Shown here piece after piece: positions 1 to 7,824 of a DNA stretch of 64,000 bases (position 1 is the first letter of the stretch; each line of letters opens with the position of its first letter). Both the position numbers and the translations under genes were made by a program. The notes beneath the pieces were generated by a model, which was given only the letters and a program-made list of their open reading frames with translations, was not told the origin of the DNA and searched no databases. The stretch is from RBC038 sp041390625 (lineage in GTDB: Bacteria > Chloroflexota > Dehalococcoidia > UBA2979): the NCBI GenBank assembly GCA_041390625.1, contig JAWKPM010000015.1, positions 6,901-70,900 of the forward strand, written 5' to 3'.

Positions 1-22
1 CGCCGTAGAACGAACGGGCTCA

Positions 23-53
23 TAGCCCCGGCGCTCTCTGAGCGCCGGGGCTA
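23..53. terminator. Perfect 14-bp hairpin upstream of the Tad operon
   Basis: TAGCCCCGGCGCTC (23-36) is followed by a 3-nt loop and its exact complement (40-53). There is no T-run on the + side. It lies 19 nt before the pilin start, so it is either the terminator of a gene to the left or a 5'-leader structure of the pilus operon. Confidence 0.6.
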
Positions 54-72
54 CAGGCGAGAGGTCAAGGGC

Positions 73-288
73 ATGCCGCAGTTGCCGCTCCGGGGGAACC
101 TGCCCCTCGGTTCCGATTCGGCACAGGACACCTTGGAGTATCTGCTCACGGTGGCCTCCATCGTGGTTGCGGTGATCCTCGGACTGCTCGGCTTTGACCA
201 GCTCATTCAGCTGTTCGTAGGTCACTTGTGTCCGTCGGTTGACACAGCGAATCCACTGGTCGCGATCGGCACATGCATCACCAGTTGA
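73..288 (+). CDS. flp: Flp/Tad-type pilin, small
   Basis: A 71-residue candidate major subunit of the Tad pilus. A short polar N-terminus with a Gly-Ser-Asp-Ser stretch is followed by DTLEYLLTVASIVVAVILG, a type IVb prepilin pattern: the Glu-Tyr pair starts a single hydrophobic helix. Two cysteines lie in the short C-terminal part. The start ATG is preceded by AAGGGC. It is the first gene of the operon, directly before TadE, TadG, CpaB, CpaE, CpaF, TadB, TadC and prepilin peptidase genes, which supports the role strongly. Flp pilins are normally cleaved before the hydrophobic stretch by the TadV peptidase. The exact cleavage point here is inferred, not visible as a perfect GXXXXEY box. Confidence 0.75.
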   Translation: MPQLPLRGNLPLGSDSAQDTLEYLLTVASIVVAVILGLLGFDQLIQLFVGHLCPSVDTANPLVAIGTCITS

Positions 289-299
289 GGACGAGTCAC

Positions 300-785
300 A
301 TGACGACTCTCGAGGCCACATCCGCACCATCGAAGCCTCGCTCGCCCTGGCGTCGATGGCTCACGCCCTGGCGTCGAGACGAGGGCCAGGCGGCTTTCGA
401 GTTCCTTCTGATGCTTCCGCTCTTCTTCTTGTTCGTGCTGCTAATGGTCGACCTCGGCGTGATGATGTACCAGTACGTCTCGATCTCAAACGCCGCTCGG
501 GAAGGCGCTCGCTACGCCGCTGTGAACTGCGACGGCAACTGCACCGCCTCCGAGGTCCAGAACCGCGTCGTCGACCGCTCCGGCGGCATCCTCGGCGCCG
601 GCGACGTCGGCGAGGTCACGGTCAGCTGGCCCAGCGGCACCGACCGCGGCGACCCGGTCGCCGTCCGCATCGAGCACCCGTACGACTTCCTCTTCTTCCC
701 CGCCACGATTCCGGTCGTCTCTTGCTCCGACATGCGTCTCGAGCAGCAGGACCAGGACGCGACCGCGGGAGGCTCGGGATGCTGA
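300..785 (+). CDS. tadE: TadE-like minor pilin/pilus assembly protein
   Basis: A 161-residue protein with the TadE signature. A cytoplasmic basic N-terminus (PWRRWLTPWRRDEGQAAFEF) runs into one membrane helix rich in Leu and Phe, followed by the typical NAAREGARYAAV segment and a small extracytoplasmic domain with four cysteines. The ATG at 300 is chosen over an in-frame ATG at 273 because GAGGACGAG lies just before it. TadE proteins are pseudopilins processed by the dedicated prepilin peptidase, and the DEGQAAFEF motif fits that. The stop overlaps the start of the next gene (ATGCTGA), so translation is probably coupled. Confidence 0.85.
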   Translation: MTTLEATSAPSKPRSPWRRWLTPWRRDEGQAAFEFLLMLPLFFLFVLLMVDLGVMMYQYVSISNAAREGARYAAVNCDGNCTASEVQNRVVDRSGGILGAGDVGEVTVSWPSGTDRGDPVAVRIEHPYDFLFFPATIPVVSCSDMRLEQQDQDATAGGSGC

Positions 786-1972
786 CGCACCTGCGGACCG
801 ACGAGCGGGGGCAGATGGCCTGGGCCTTCGTGCTCCTGCTGCTCGTGGTCTTCATGTTCTTCGCCGTCGCCTTCGATGCCGGCATGTGGTTCTTCGACCA
901 CCGCACCGCGCAGAACCAGGCCGAGGCGGCTGCGCTCGCCGCCGTGCAGGAACTGCCCGCCGCAGACACGTCTGCCGCGACCACCGCCGCGCAGACGTGG
1001 CTCACCCGCAACGACACCAACTCGGCCACCGACGGTTGCGCGCCCAACTGGATCGAGTTCGACGACGTGAACTCTGACGGGAAGTACGACGAGGTCAGGG
1101 TCTGCCTGCGCCGCAGTTCCAGCGTCATCTTCGCCGCGCTCTCGAACATCACCGACGTCCAGGTCAGCGCCTCCGCGACGGCCCTCACCGGGCCCGTCTC
1201 GATCGCGAACGTCATGCCGTGGGCGGTCATTCCACCGGACCCCGACTGCTCCGAGGGCGAGATCTGCACCTCGAACGACATCGATGGCGACGGCCTCTAC
1301 GACACCGACGGTGAGTGCCGGGCTGACTTCGATGAGTGCCCATGGGGCCTGAACAAGAACAACCTCTACGTCTTCAAGTCCGGCGGCGGTGGCAACACCG
1401 GCATCATCGACGCCTGCGGCAACGGCGCGGTCAACTACCGCGACTGCATCGAGGGCGAGGCAATCTCCGGATTCTTCGAGGAGGGGCAGAACGTCGTCGT
1501 CGGCCTCCAGGGCGGCAACCTCGGCCAGAACACCGACAATGCCCTGCGCGACCGCTACGCCGACGAGGGCGCACCCTGGCCCTGCGACGTCGCCGCGACC
1601 CCCGACGAGATCACCGGCTACGACGCCGATGGCCGCACCGAGGCCTACAGCCGCTTCGCGACGGGCGACTGCGCCGACCGCCTCGTGCTCATCCCCATTC
1701 TCTACTCGATGCCCCCGCAAGGCGGCGGTAGCGACTCGCTGCAGGTGCTCGGTGTCGCCACCTTCGGCCTCGCCTCGTGGAACCGCGTCAGTAACAAGGA
1801 CGCATACGGCACGGACGGCAGCGCCTGCAGCACCAACAACGACGCCGGCTACGGGTGCGGCATGGTCTGGGGTTACCTCATGGAGGGCCTCCGCCCGCCG
1901 GACTTCCTGCTGCAGCGCATCTCCGACACGGACAACCCGTTCGCTCCGCTCCTGATTGCCCTCGTCGAATGA
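779..1972 (+). CDS. tadG: TadG-like pilus assembly protein with large exported domain
   Basis: A 397-residue protein. The N-terminus DERGQMAWAFVLLLLVVFMF is the TadG/TadE-like membrane anchor (Glu-Arg-Gly-Gln followed by a hydrophobic helix). The segment after it, TAQNQAEAAALAAVQELP, is the usual TadG helix. The remainder (about residues 90-397) is an acidic, Cys- and Asp/Asn-rich extracytoplasmic domain with short Asp-rich stretches such as DIDGDGLYDTDG, which look like calcium-binding loops. I chose the ATG at 779 because it overlaps the tadE stop and gives the family N-terminus; a much longer reading from 239 would run through tadE in another frame. The calcium-loop interpretation is inferred from composition only. 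Confidence 0.8.
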   Translation: MLTHLRTDERGQMAWAFVLLLLVVFMFFAVAFDAGMWFFDHRTAQNQAEAAALAAVQELPAADTSAATTAAQTWLTRNDTNSATDGCAPNWIEFDDVNSDGKYDEVRVCLRRSSSVIFAALSNITDVQVSASATALTGPVSIANVMPWAVIPPDPDCSEGEICTSNDIDGDGLYDTDGECRADFDECPWGLNKNNLYVFKSGGGGNTGIIDACGNGAVNYRDCIEGEAISGFFEEGQNVVVGLQGGNLGQNTDNALRDRYADEGAPWPCDVAATPDEITGYDADGRTEAYSRFATGDCADRLVLIPILYSMPPQGGGSDSLQVLGVATFGLASWNRVSNKDAYGTDGSACSTNNDAGYGCGMVWGYLMEGLRPPDFLLQRISDTDNPFAPLLIALVE

Positions 1973-2040
1973 CGAGGCACGCCGGGGCAGCGAACGAGTC
2001 GAACTAGGCACAAACCGACGAGGTCGGGAAGGACACAAAG

Positions 2041-2868
2041 ATGCAGGGAACGATGGCAGGGCCGCGGATGGCGGACCGGCGCATCCTCATCGTCGCGCTC
2101 ATCCTGGGCGCCGTGGCGGCCGGGCTCGCCGTGGCGTTCCTCGTGAGCGCCGACCAGGAGCCCGCGCCGGAACCGCTGGCCGATGCGCGAAGCGTGATCG
2201 TCGCCACCAAGCCCATCGAGGCCGGCACGAAGATCACCGAGGACATGCTCGAGGTCCGGGAGCTCCCCGCCTCGGCGGTCATCGAGGGGGCCTCGAGCGA
2301 CCTCGAGCTCGTCGTCGGTGAGACGGCGCGCTACCCGATCGCCCAGGGCGAGCAGGTGAACGCCGTCCGTCTCGTCGCACCGGTCGAGGTGCAAGCGCTC
2401 TCCTTCCAGATCCCCGAGGGCATGCGCGGCGTCACCATCCCCGTGAGCGTCAACGAGAGCCCTGCGGCCCTCCTCGCCCCCGGTGACTTCGTCGACGTGC
2501 TCGTCGCCGCCGACGCCGAGAACCTCGTCACCCCGGCCACCGTGCTCACCGGCCCCTCGCTCTCCGTCGAGGCCAGCACGCTCGCCGGCGACCGCAAGGC
2601 GGCAGCCACCCTGCTGCAAAACATCCAGGTGCTCACGGTGCAGCGCGCCTACGTCGCGAACGGCGTTCCCTACGACCCGTCCGTGCGCGGCGTGCCGCCC
2701 GAGGACGACGGTGTCTCCTACGTGACGCTCGCGCTCTCCCCGGAGCAGGCCCAGCTGCTGTGGTTGGCCAGCCAGGACGGCGAGCTCACCCTGACGCTCC
2801 GCGCCTTCGGCGACGACCACGTAAGCCCCGTCGGCACCTCGACCCGCCTCCTCGGGGCGCAGCAATGA
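2041..2868 (+). CDS. cpaB: CpaB/RcpC pilus assembly protein (SAF domain)
   Basis: A 275-residue periplasmic or cell-surface assembly protein of the Tad secretion system. One N-terminal membrane helix (RRILIVALILGAVAAGLAVA) is followed by a SAF-type beta-clip domain around residues 50-115, beginning with the canonical IVATKPIEAGTKITEDML segment. The C-terminal part carries the RcpC-like pattern GVTIPVSVNES...GDFVDVLV. GGAAGGA about ten bases before the ATG supports this start; Met at 2053 or 2068 remains possible. It overlaps cpaE by ATGA. Confidence 0.9.
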   Translation: MQGTMAGPRMADRRILIVALILGAVAAGLAVAFLVSADQEPAPEPLADARSVIVATKPIEAGTKITEDMLEVRELPASAVIEGASSDLELVVGETARYPIAQGEQVNAVRLVAPVEVQALSFQIPEGMRGVTIPVSVNESPAALLAPGDFVDVLVAADAENLVTPATVLTGPSLSVEASTLAGDRKAAATLLQNIQVLTVQRAYVANGVPYDPSVRGVPPEDDGVSYVTLALSPEQAQLLWLASQDGELTLTLRAFGDDHVSPVGTSTRLLGAQQ

Positions 2869-4175
2869 GCTTCGAACCAACGGGTACGCCCCCGACCGGC
2901 TCGAATGAGCCCGTGATGTCGAGGCTGCGCGTCCTGATCGTTGACGAGGATCTCGACAGCCGCGTCTCGCTCCGGCGCTCCGCGCAGCGCGCTCAGCTCG
3001 AGGTCGTCGGCGAGAGCGGCTACGGCACCGAGGCCGTCTCGCTCGCCGTCGAGACGCTGCCCGACGCGATCCTCGTCGCCGTCGAGGAGCCGGCCGCTCG
3101 CGCCCTCGACGCCGCGGACAGCCTCGCGAACGCGCTGCCCGAGACGCCGATCCTGCTCTACTCGAGCGCGAGCGACCCGGAGTCGATCCGCCGCGGAATG
3201 GTCTTCGGCGCGCGCGACTACCTCGTGAAGCCCGTCGACGCCACGCGCCTCCGCGAGGCGCTGCGCGTCGCTCTCAGCCAGGAGGAGCGCCGCCAGATGC
3301 GGCGCGCCGGCCAGCTCTCGTCGGTCGGCAGCCGCGGCACCGTGATCACCGTCTCCGGCGCGAAGGGTGGCGTCGGCAAGAGCGTCGTGAGCGCGAACCT
3401 CGCGGTTGCGCTACGGCAGGAGACCGGGCGCTCGGTCGTGGTCCTCGATGCCGACACGCAGTTCGGCGACGCGGCGACGCTGTTCGATGTGCTGCCGACC
3501 CACACCGTCAAGGACGTCGTCCAGCGCCGCACCGAGCTCGACCGCACCAACGTGCACGAGTTCGTGACGCCGCACGTGACCGGCGTCGACATCGTCGCCG
3601 CCTCGGACGCCGAGGATGTGTGGTTCTACTGCTCCACCGAGGAGGTGAACCGCATCATCGACGCCTACGCGCGCGTCTACGACTACGTCCTCGTCGACAC
3701 ATCCGGCTCGTTCGACCCCTTCGTGCGGGCCTGCATCGAGGCCTCGACGCTCACCCTGGTCGTCTCGTCTGGCGACGTCTCGAGCGTGCGAGACACGGCC
3801 CTCGCCGCGAAGCGCCTCCAGCAGTGGGGCGTCCCCTCCGAGCGCGTGCGCTACGTCCTCAACGGCGCCGGCGCCGAGCAGCGCATCGGCCCCGATCGCC
3901 TCGCCGAGGCGCTCGGTCACGAGGTCTTCTGGGTCATCCCCTACGACCGTGCCGTCGTCGACTCCGTGCAGATCGGCCAGCCGTTGGCCCTCCGCAACGC
4001 GAACTCGAAGGCCGCGCTCGCGATGACCCGCTTGGCCCGGCGCATCGCCGGCCAGTCGAGCGAGCCCGAGTCAACCAATCGAGAGCCGCTCTGGCGGCGA
4101 GTCCTGCCTCTGAAGGGAGCGAGCGACGATGACACAGGTGTGGAACCGGTCACCGCTGCCCTCGACCGACGCTAA
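2865..4175 (+). CDS. cpaE: CpaE/TadZ-like ATPase with degenerate receiver domain
   Basis: A 436-residue protein that localises the Tad machinery in known systems. An N-terminal receiver-like domain (about 20-140) is followed by a ParA/MinD-type ATPase domain (about 158-400) with the deviant Walker A GAKGGVGKS at 165-173 and the switch region VVVLDADTQFGD. The receiver keeps the acidic pocket (VDED, 26-29) and the Lys-Pro (VKP, 121-123), but the usual phospho-acceptor Asp is replaced: the strand reads ILVAVEEP, with Ala 72 at that position. Phosphotransfer is therefore unlikely, as in other CpaE proteins. The start ATG overlaps the cpaB stop; an open frame upstream lies within cpaB and is not used. 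Confidence 0.9.
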   Translation: MSFEPTGTPPTGSNEPVMSRLRVLIVDEDLDSRVSLRRSAQRAQLEVVGESGYGTEAVSLAVETLPDAILVAVEEPAARALDAADSLANALPETPILLYSSASDPESIRRGMVFGARDYLVKPVDATRLREALRVALSQEERRQMRRAGQLSSVGSRGTVITVSGAKGGVGKSVVSANLAVALRQETGRSVVVLDADTQFGDAATLFDVLPTHTVKDVVQRRTELDRTNVHEFVTPHVTGVDIVAASDAEDVWFYCSTEEVNRIIDAYARVYDYVLVDTSGSFDPFVRACIEASTLTLVVSSGDVSSVRDTALAAKRLQQWGVPSERVRYVLNGAGAEQRIGPDRLAEALGHEVFWVIPYDRAVVDSVQIGQPLALRNANSKAALAMTRLARRIAGQSSEPESTNREPLWRRVLPLKGASDDDTGVEPVTAALDRR

Positions 4176-5457
4176 CGACGAGGGCACGCTCGACGACTGG
4201 CAGATCGCGGACGCCGTCCATGTTCGGCTGATCCGCGACCTCGACGACTCGATCCTCCGTAGCCGCGACCAGGCGCGCGTCCGCGAGCAGGTCGAGGCCG
4301 GCGCGCGCCAGATCGCGACGCAGCTCTACCCGTCGCTTGCGGGCGACCGCAAGGAGGACGTGGTCACCGTCGTCGTCGACGAGGTCCTCGGCCTCGGCCC
4401 GATCGAGCCCCTTCTGCGAGACCCGCAGGTTTCCGAGGTCATGGTCAACGGCTCGCACGACGTCTACTACGAGCGCAACGGGCTCCTCCACGAGGCGCCG
4501 GCGCGCTTCCGCGATGACGCGCACGTGTACAAGGTCATCGACCGCATCGTGTCCGCCATCGGCCGCCACGTCGACGAGGCCTCGCCGATGGTCGATGCCC
4601 GCCTCGCCGACGGCTCCCGCGTGAACGTGGTGATCCCACCTCTCGTGCCGGCCGGGCCGGTCCTCACGATCCGGCGCTTCCTCGGCGACCGCTACGCGAT
4701 GGACGACCTGGTCGGCATCGGCACGCTGACGCCCGAGATGGCACAGCTCCTCGAGGCTTGCGTGAAGGCGCGGCTCTCGATCGTGGTCTCCGGTGGCACC
4801 GGCTCCGGTAAGACGACGCTCCTCAACTCGCTGTCGGCCTACATCCCGAGCCGCGAACGCATCGTCACCATCGAGGACCCGATCGAGCTCAAGCTCCAGC
4901 AGCGCCACGTCATCTCGATGGAGGCGCGGCCGCCCTCGACGGAAGGCCGCGGCGAGGTCACCCAGCGCGCCCTCCTCCGCAACTCGCTGCGCATGCGGCC
5001 CGACCGCATCATCGTCGGCGAGGTTCGAGGCGGCGAGTCGTTCGACATGCTCCAGGCGATGAACACGGGCCACGACGGCTCGTTGACCACGGTCCACGCC
5101 AACAGCCCCCGCGATGCCCTCTCCCGCATCGAGAACATGGTGCTGACGGCCGGCTTCGACCTGCCCGTGGCGGCGATCCGCGACCAGATGGCGTCCGCCT
5201 TCAATGTCATCGTGCAGCTCTCCCGCCTCTCGGACGGCAGCCGCAAGGTCGTGAGCATTACCGAGGTGACGGGCACCGAGAGCAACACCGTCACGATGCA
5301 GGACCTCTTCCAGTTCAAGCAGACCGGCATCGATGCCGAAGGGCGCGTCGTCGGCGTGCAGCGCGCCACCGGCATCCGCCCGACCTTCAGCGACCGCCTG
5401 AAGGCGTACGGCGTCGACCTCGGCAGCGAGCTGTTCGATGTGGGCAGGTGGGCCTGA
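4129..5457 (+). CDS. cpaF: CpaF/TadA secretion ATPase
   Basis: A 442-residue hexameric ATPase of the type II/IV secretion superfamily that powers Tad pilus assembly. An N-terminal domain (about 30-200) carries the typical DEVLGLGPIEPLL and EVMVNG motifs. The core has Walker A GGTGSGKTT at 222-230, the aspartate box near IVTIEDPIEL, Walker B RIIVGEVRGGE and the His box TGHDGSLTTVHAN. AAGGGAG precedes the ATG, which lies 47 bases inside the end of cpaE in another frame. The overlap is unusually long, but the start is well supported by family N-termini. The stop overlaps tadB (TGATG). Confidence 0.95.
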   Translation: MTQVWNRSPLPSTDANDEGTLDDWQIADAVHVRLIRDLDDSILRSRDQARVREQVEAGARQIATQLYPSLAGDRKEDVVTVVVDEVLGLGPIEPLLRDPQVSEVMVNGSHDVYYERNGLLHEAPARFRDDAHVYKVIDRIVSAIGRHVDEASPMVDARLADGSRVNVVIPPLVPAGPVLTIRRFLGDRYAMDDLVGIGTLTPEMAQLLEACVKARLSIVVSGGTGSGKTTLLNSLSAYIPSRERIVTIEDPIELKLQQRHVISMEARPPSTEGRGEVTQRALLRNSLRMRPDRIIVGEVRGGESFDMLQAMNTGHDGSLTTVHANSPRDALSRIENMVLTAGFDLPVAAIRDQMASAFNVIVQLSRLSDGSRKVVSITEVTGTESNTVTMQDLFQFKQTGIDAEGRVVGVQRATGIRPTFSDRLKAYGVDLGSELFDVGRWA

Positions 5458-6434
5458 TGGACCCAATGCTGCTCCTGATCGGCCTGAGCCTGGCCGGTGC
5501 GACGTCGCTCGGCATCATCTACGGCTACCAGCGCGCCACCGCACTTGACCGCGTGACGCGCTCGCGCGTCGCCCCGCAGCGATCCGGAGGCCTCACCGTC
5601 CGCTCCGCGCTGCGCGTCGATCGCCGCAGCGCCTTCCCGCTCGTCGATCGATTGCCGGTCTCCGCCTCCGCGCGCGATCGCATGGAGTACGAGCTCGAGC
5701 GCGCCGGCGTGCCGCTGAAGGTCGGCGAGTACCTCGGGCTGCGACTCGGAATGGGCGTCGCCGCGGCATTCGTGGCCGCCCTCCTCGTGGCGCCGCTCGG
5801 CCTCCCCTCGATCACCGTCATCGTCGGCGCCGGTGCCTACGTGCTCGGCTGGCTCGCTCCGAGGTGGTGGGTCGGTCGCCGCCGCCGGAAGCGCGTCGAG
5901 GCCATCGATGCGCAGATGGCCGACGCCCTCACCACCCTCGCGAAGTCGCTGCGTGCCGGCACGGGCCTGCTGCAGGCGCTTGCCTACACCGCCGAGCAGA
6001 CCCCCGATCCGCTCGGCCCCGAGCTGGAAACGACGCTCCGTGCCCTGCGCCTCGGCGAGGAAGCCGAGGAGGCCTTCGCCCGACTCTCCGAACGTGTGGG
6101 AAGCGCCGACCTCGATATCGCCGTGACCGCGATCATCATCCAGCGCACCGTCGGCGGAAACCTCTCCGAGATCCTGACGAACGTCGCCCACACGATCCGC
6201 GAGCGCGCCAACCTCTACCGCGAAATCAACGTCATTACGTCGCGTCAGCGCCTCACCGGGAAGCTGATGGCTGCGGTCCCGGTCCTCATTGCCCTCGCGT
6301 TCATCGGCCTCAACCCGGACATCGGCCGGCTCCTCATCGACACGACGCCGGGCCGCATCGCGCTCGGGGTCGGCATCGCCTTCGAGCTCGCGGGCCTCTT
6401 CCTCATCCAGAAGTTCGCCAAGGTCGAGGTCTAG
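5457..6434 (+). CDS. tadB: TadB inner-membrane platform protein (T2SSF)
   Basis: A 325-residue polytopic membrane protein, one of the two platform subunits that work with CpaF. A short N-terminal helix precedes a helix pair (about residues 90-140) and the T2SSF cytoplasmic domain containing QMADALTTLAKSLRAGTGLL and the conserved TVGGNLSEIL segment, with a final helix pair near the C-terminus. The ATG at 5457 overlaps the cpaF stop (TGATG); a GTG three codons upstream is the alternative. The architecture matches TadB rather than TadC because of gene order and the extended N-terminus. Confidence 0.9.
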   Translation: MDPMLLLIGLSLAGATSLGIIYGYQRATALDRVTRSRVAPQRSGGLTVRSALRVDRRSAFPLVDRLPVSASARDRMEYELERAGVPLKVGEYLGLRLGMGVAAAFVAALLVAPLGLPSITVIVGAGAYVLGWLAPRWWVGRRRRKRVEAIDAQMADALTTLAKSLRAGTGLLQALAYTAEQTPDPLGPELETTLRALRLGEEAEEAFARLSERVGSADLDIAVTAIIIQRTVGGNLSEILTNVAHTIRERANLYREINVITSRQRLTGKLMAAVPVLIALAFIGLNPDIGRLLIDTTPGRIALGVGIAFELAGLFLIQKFAKVEV

Positions 6435-6443
6435 GAGGCGCCC

Positions 6444-7358
6444 ATGCTGTTCTTGATTGCCCTGCTGATCTTCGCCGCCGTCTCCCTCGGCGCCTTCGAG
6501 GTGCTGCGGCCGAAGCCGGACGTCCTCCGGCGTCGCATCGGCGTCGACGGCGCCGTGGGCCCCGAGGAGCCACGTGACCGCACCGCCGGCAGCCTCCTCG
6601 GGCGCACGCTCCGACCGGGCTTCGCGCAGGTCGGACGCCTCCTCGCCCGCCTCCTCCCGACGCGCTGGGTCCGAGGCGTCAACCGGATGCTCATCATGGC
6701 GAACGAGCCGTGGTCGCTCTGGGGTTTCCTCAGCGCGTGGGCCCTCGCCGTCGCGCTGGGCGTCGTGACGGTCTTCTACATCGCTTCGAGCGGCGAGGGC
6801 GTCTCGGCCACCCAGCTGTTCGGCATCTCGATGCTCATCATCCCGTTCGCCGTGCTGATTCCGTACGCCCTGCTGCGAAACCGCGTGAAGAAGCGTCAGA
6901 AGGCGATCGTCCGCGCCCTGCCGGATGCGATGGACCTGCTCGTCACCAGCGTCGAGGCCGGCATGGGCGTCGACTCCGCGTTCGCTCTCGTCGTCGAGAA
7001 GACCGAGGGCCCGCTCTCCGAGACCTTCGCCCTCTACCTGCGCCAGATCGGCCTCGGGCGACGTCGCGAGGACGCGCTCATCAATGTCGCCGAACGCACC
7101 GGCGTCGATGACCTGATCGCCATCGCCTTCGCCGTCAACCAGGGCGAGGAGCTGGGCACGCCCCTCGGCGACGTCTTGCGGTTCCAGGCGCAGGAGCTGC
7201 GCACGATCCGCCGTCAGCGCGCCGAGGCCGCGGCGCAGCGCGCTCCCGTGTTGATGACGATCCCGTTGGCGCTCTGCTTCCTCCCGGCGATGGTCGCCGT
7301 CGTGATCGTGCCGTCGATCCTGAACCTGGTCCGCTTCGTCGGGGACCTGGGGAGCTAG
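6444..7358 (+). CDS. tadC: TadC inner-membrane platform protein (T2SSF)
   Basis: A 304-residue second platform subunit. N-terminal membrane helix, cytoplasmic linker, helix pair (about 90-150), T2SSF domain with RALPDAMDLLVTSVEAGMG and the NQGEELGTPLGDVL segment, then a C-terminal helix ending in VIVPSILNLVR. GGAGG lies five bases before the ATG. It sits between tadB and the prepilin peptidase gene, with only one base separating its stop from the next GTG. Confidence 0.92.
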   Translation: MLFLIALLIFAAVSLGAFEVLRPKPDVLRRRIGVDGAVGPEEPRDRTAGSLLGRTLRPGFAQVGRLLARLLPTRWVRGVNRMLIMANEPWSLWGFLSAWALAVALGVVTVFYIASSGEGVSATQLFGISMLIIPFAVLIPYALLRNRVKKRQKAIVRALPDAMDLLVTSVEAGMGVDSAFALVVEKTEGPLSETFALYLRQIGLGRRREDALINVAERTGVDDLIAIAFAVNQGEELGTPLGDVLRFQAQELRTIRRQRAEAAAQRAPVLMTIPLALCFLPAMVAVVIVPSILNLVRFVGDLGS

Positions 7359-7359
7359 C

Positions 7360-7809
7360 GTGGCGCAGCCCCTCGTCTTCGCCGTCTACGTCGTGGCGCT
7401 CGCGGCCGTCGCCGCCATCGATGTCCGCACGCTTCGCGCGCCGAACCGCATCGTGCTGCCGATGCTCGGGGTCGCGCTGCTGATGTCGCTCACCCTCCCG
7501 CGCCCCGACGCCATCGAGGCCGGCCTTGGCGCCCTCCTCGCGTTCGGGCTGCTCTTCGGTGTCGCCCTCTTTGGACGCGGCGCGATGGGCATGGGCGACG
7601 TGAAGTACGGGACGCTCTGCGGCGCAGCCGTCGGGCTGCACGGCGTCCTCCCGATGCTCGCCTTCACGTTCGTCTTCGGCGGCGCGGTCGCGCTGCTGGT
7701 CCTCGTGCTCCGCATCCGCACAAGGCAGGACGTGGTCGCCTTCACCCCCTTCCTCTTCGCCGGCGTGCTGTTCTCGGCGTTCTGGTCGCCGACGTACCTC
7801 GTCGGATAG
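7360..7809 (+). CDS. tadV: TadV/CpaA prepilin peptidase (A24 family)
   Basis: A 149-residue integral membrane aspartic peptidase expected to process the Flp pilin and TadE. The two catalytic aspartates are visible: one in AAIDVRTLRAPN near the N-terminus and one in GMGDVKYG, the GxGD motif. It lacks the N-terminal methylase and zinc domain of PilD, as is usual for Tad peptidases. Translation starts at GTG just after the tadC stop, with GGGGAG upstream inside tadC. Confidence 0.9.
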   Translation: MAQPLVFAVYVVALAAVAAIDVRTLRAPNRIVLPMLGVALLMSLTLPRPDAIEAGLGALLAFGLLFGVALFGRGAMGMGDVKYGTLCGAAVGLHGVLPMLAFTFVFGGAVALLVLVLRIRTRQDVVAFTPFLFAGVLFSAFWSPTYLVG

Positions 7810-7824
7810 CGAGAGATCGAGGCG

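Noticed and set aside
512..2038. Long open frames on the strand opposite the Tad genes, and many similar antisense frames of 300-800 codons elsewhere
   Set aside because: High GC at third positions creates open antisense frames. They lack ribosome sites, have Arg/Ala/Gly/Val-skewed composition without motifs, and lie over recognised genes.
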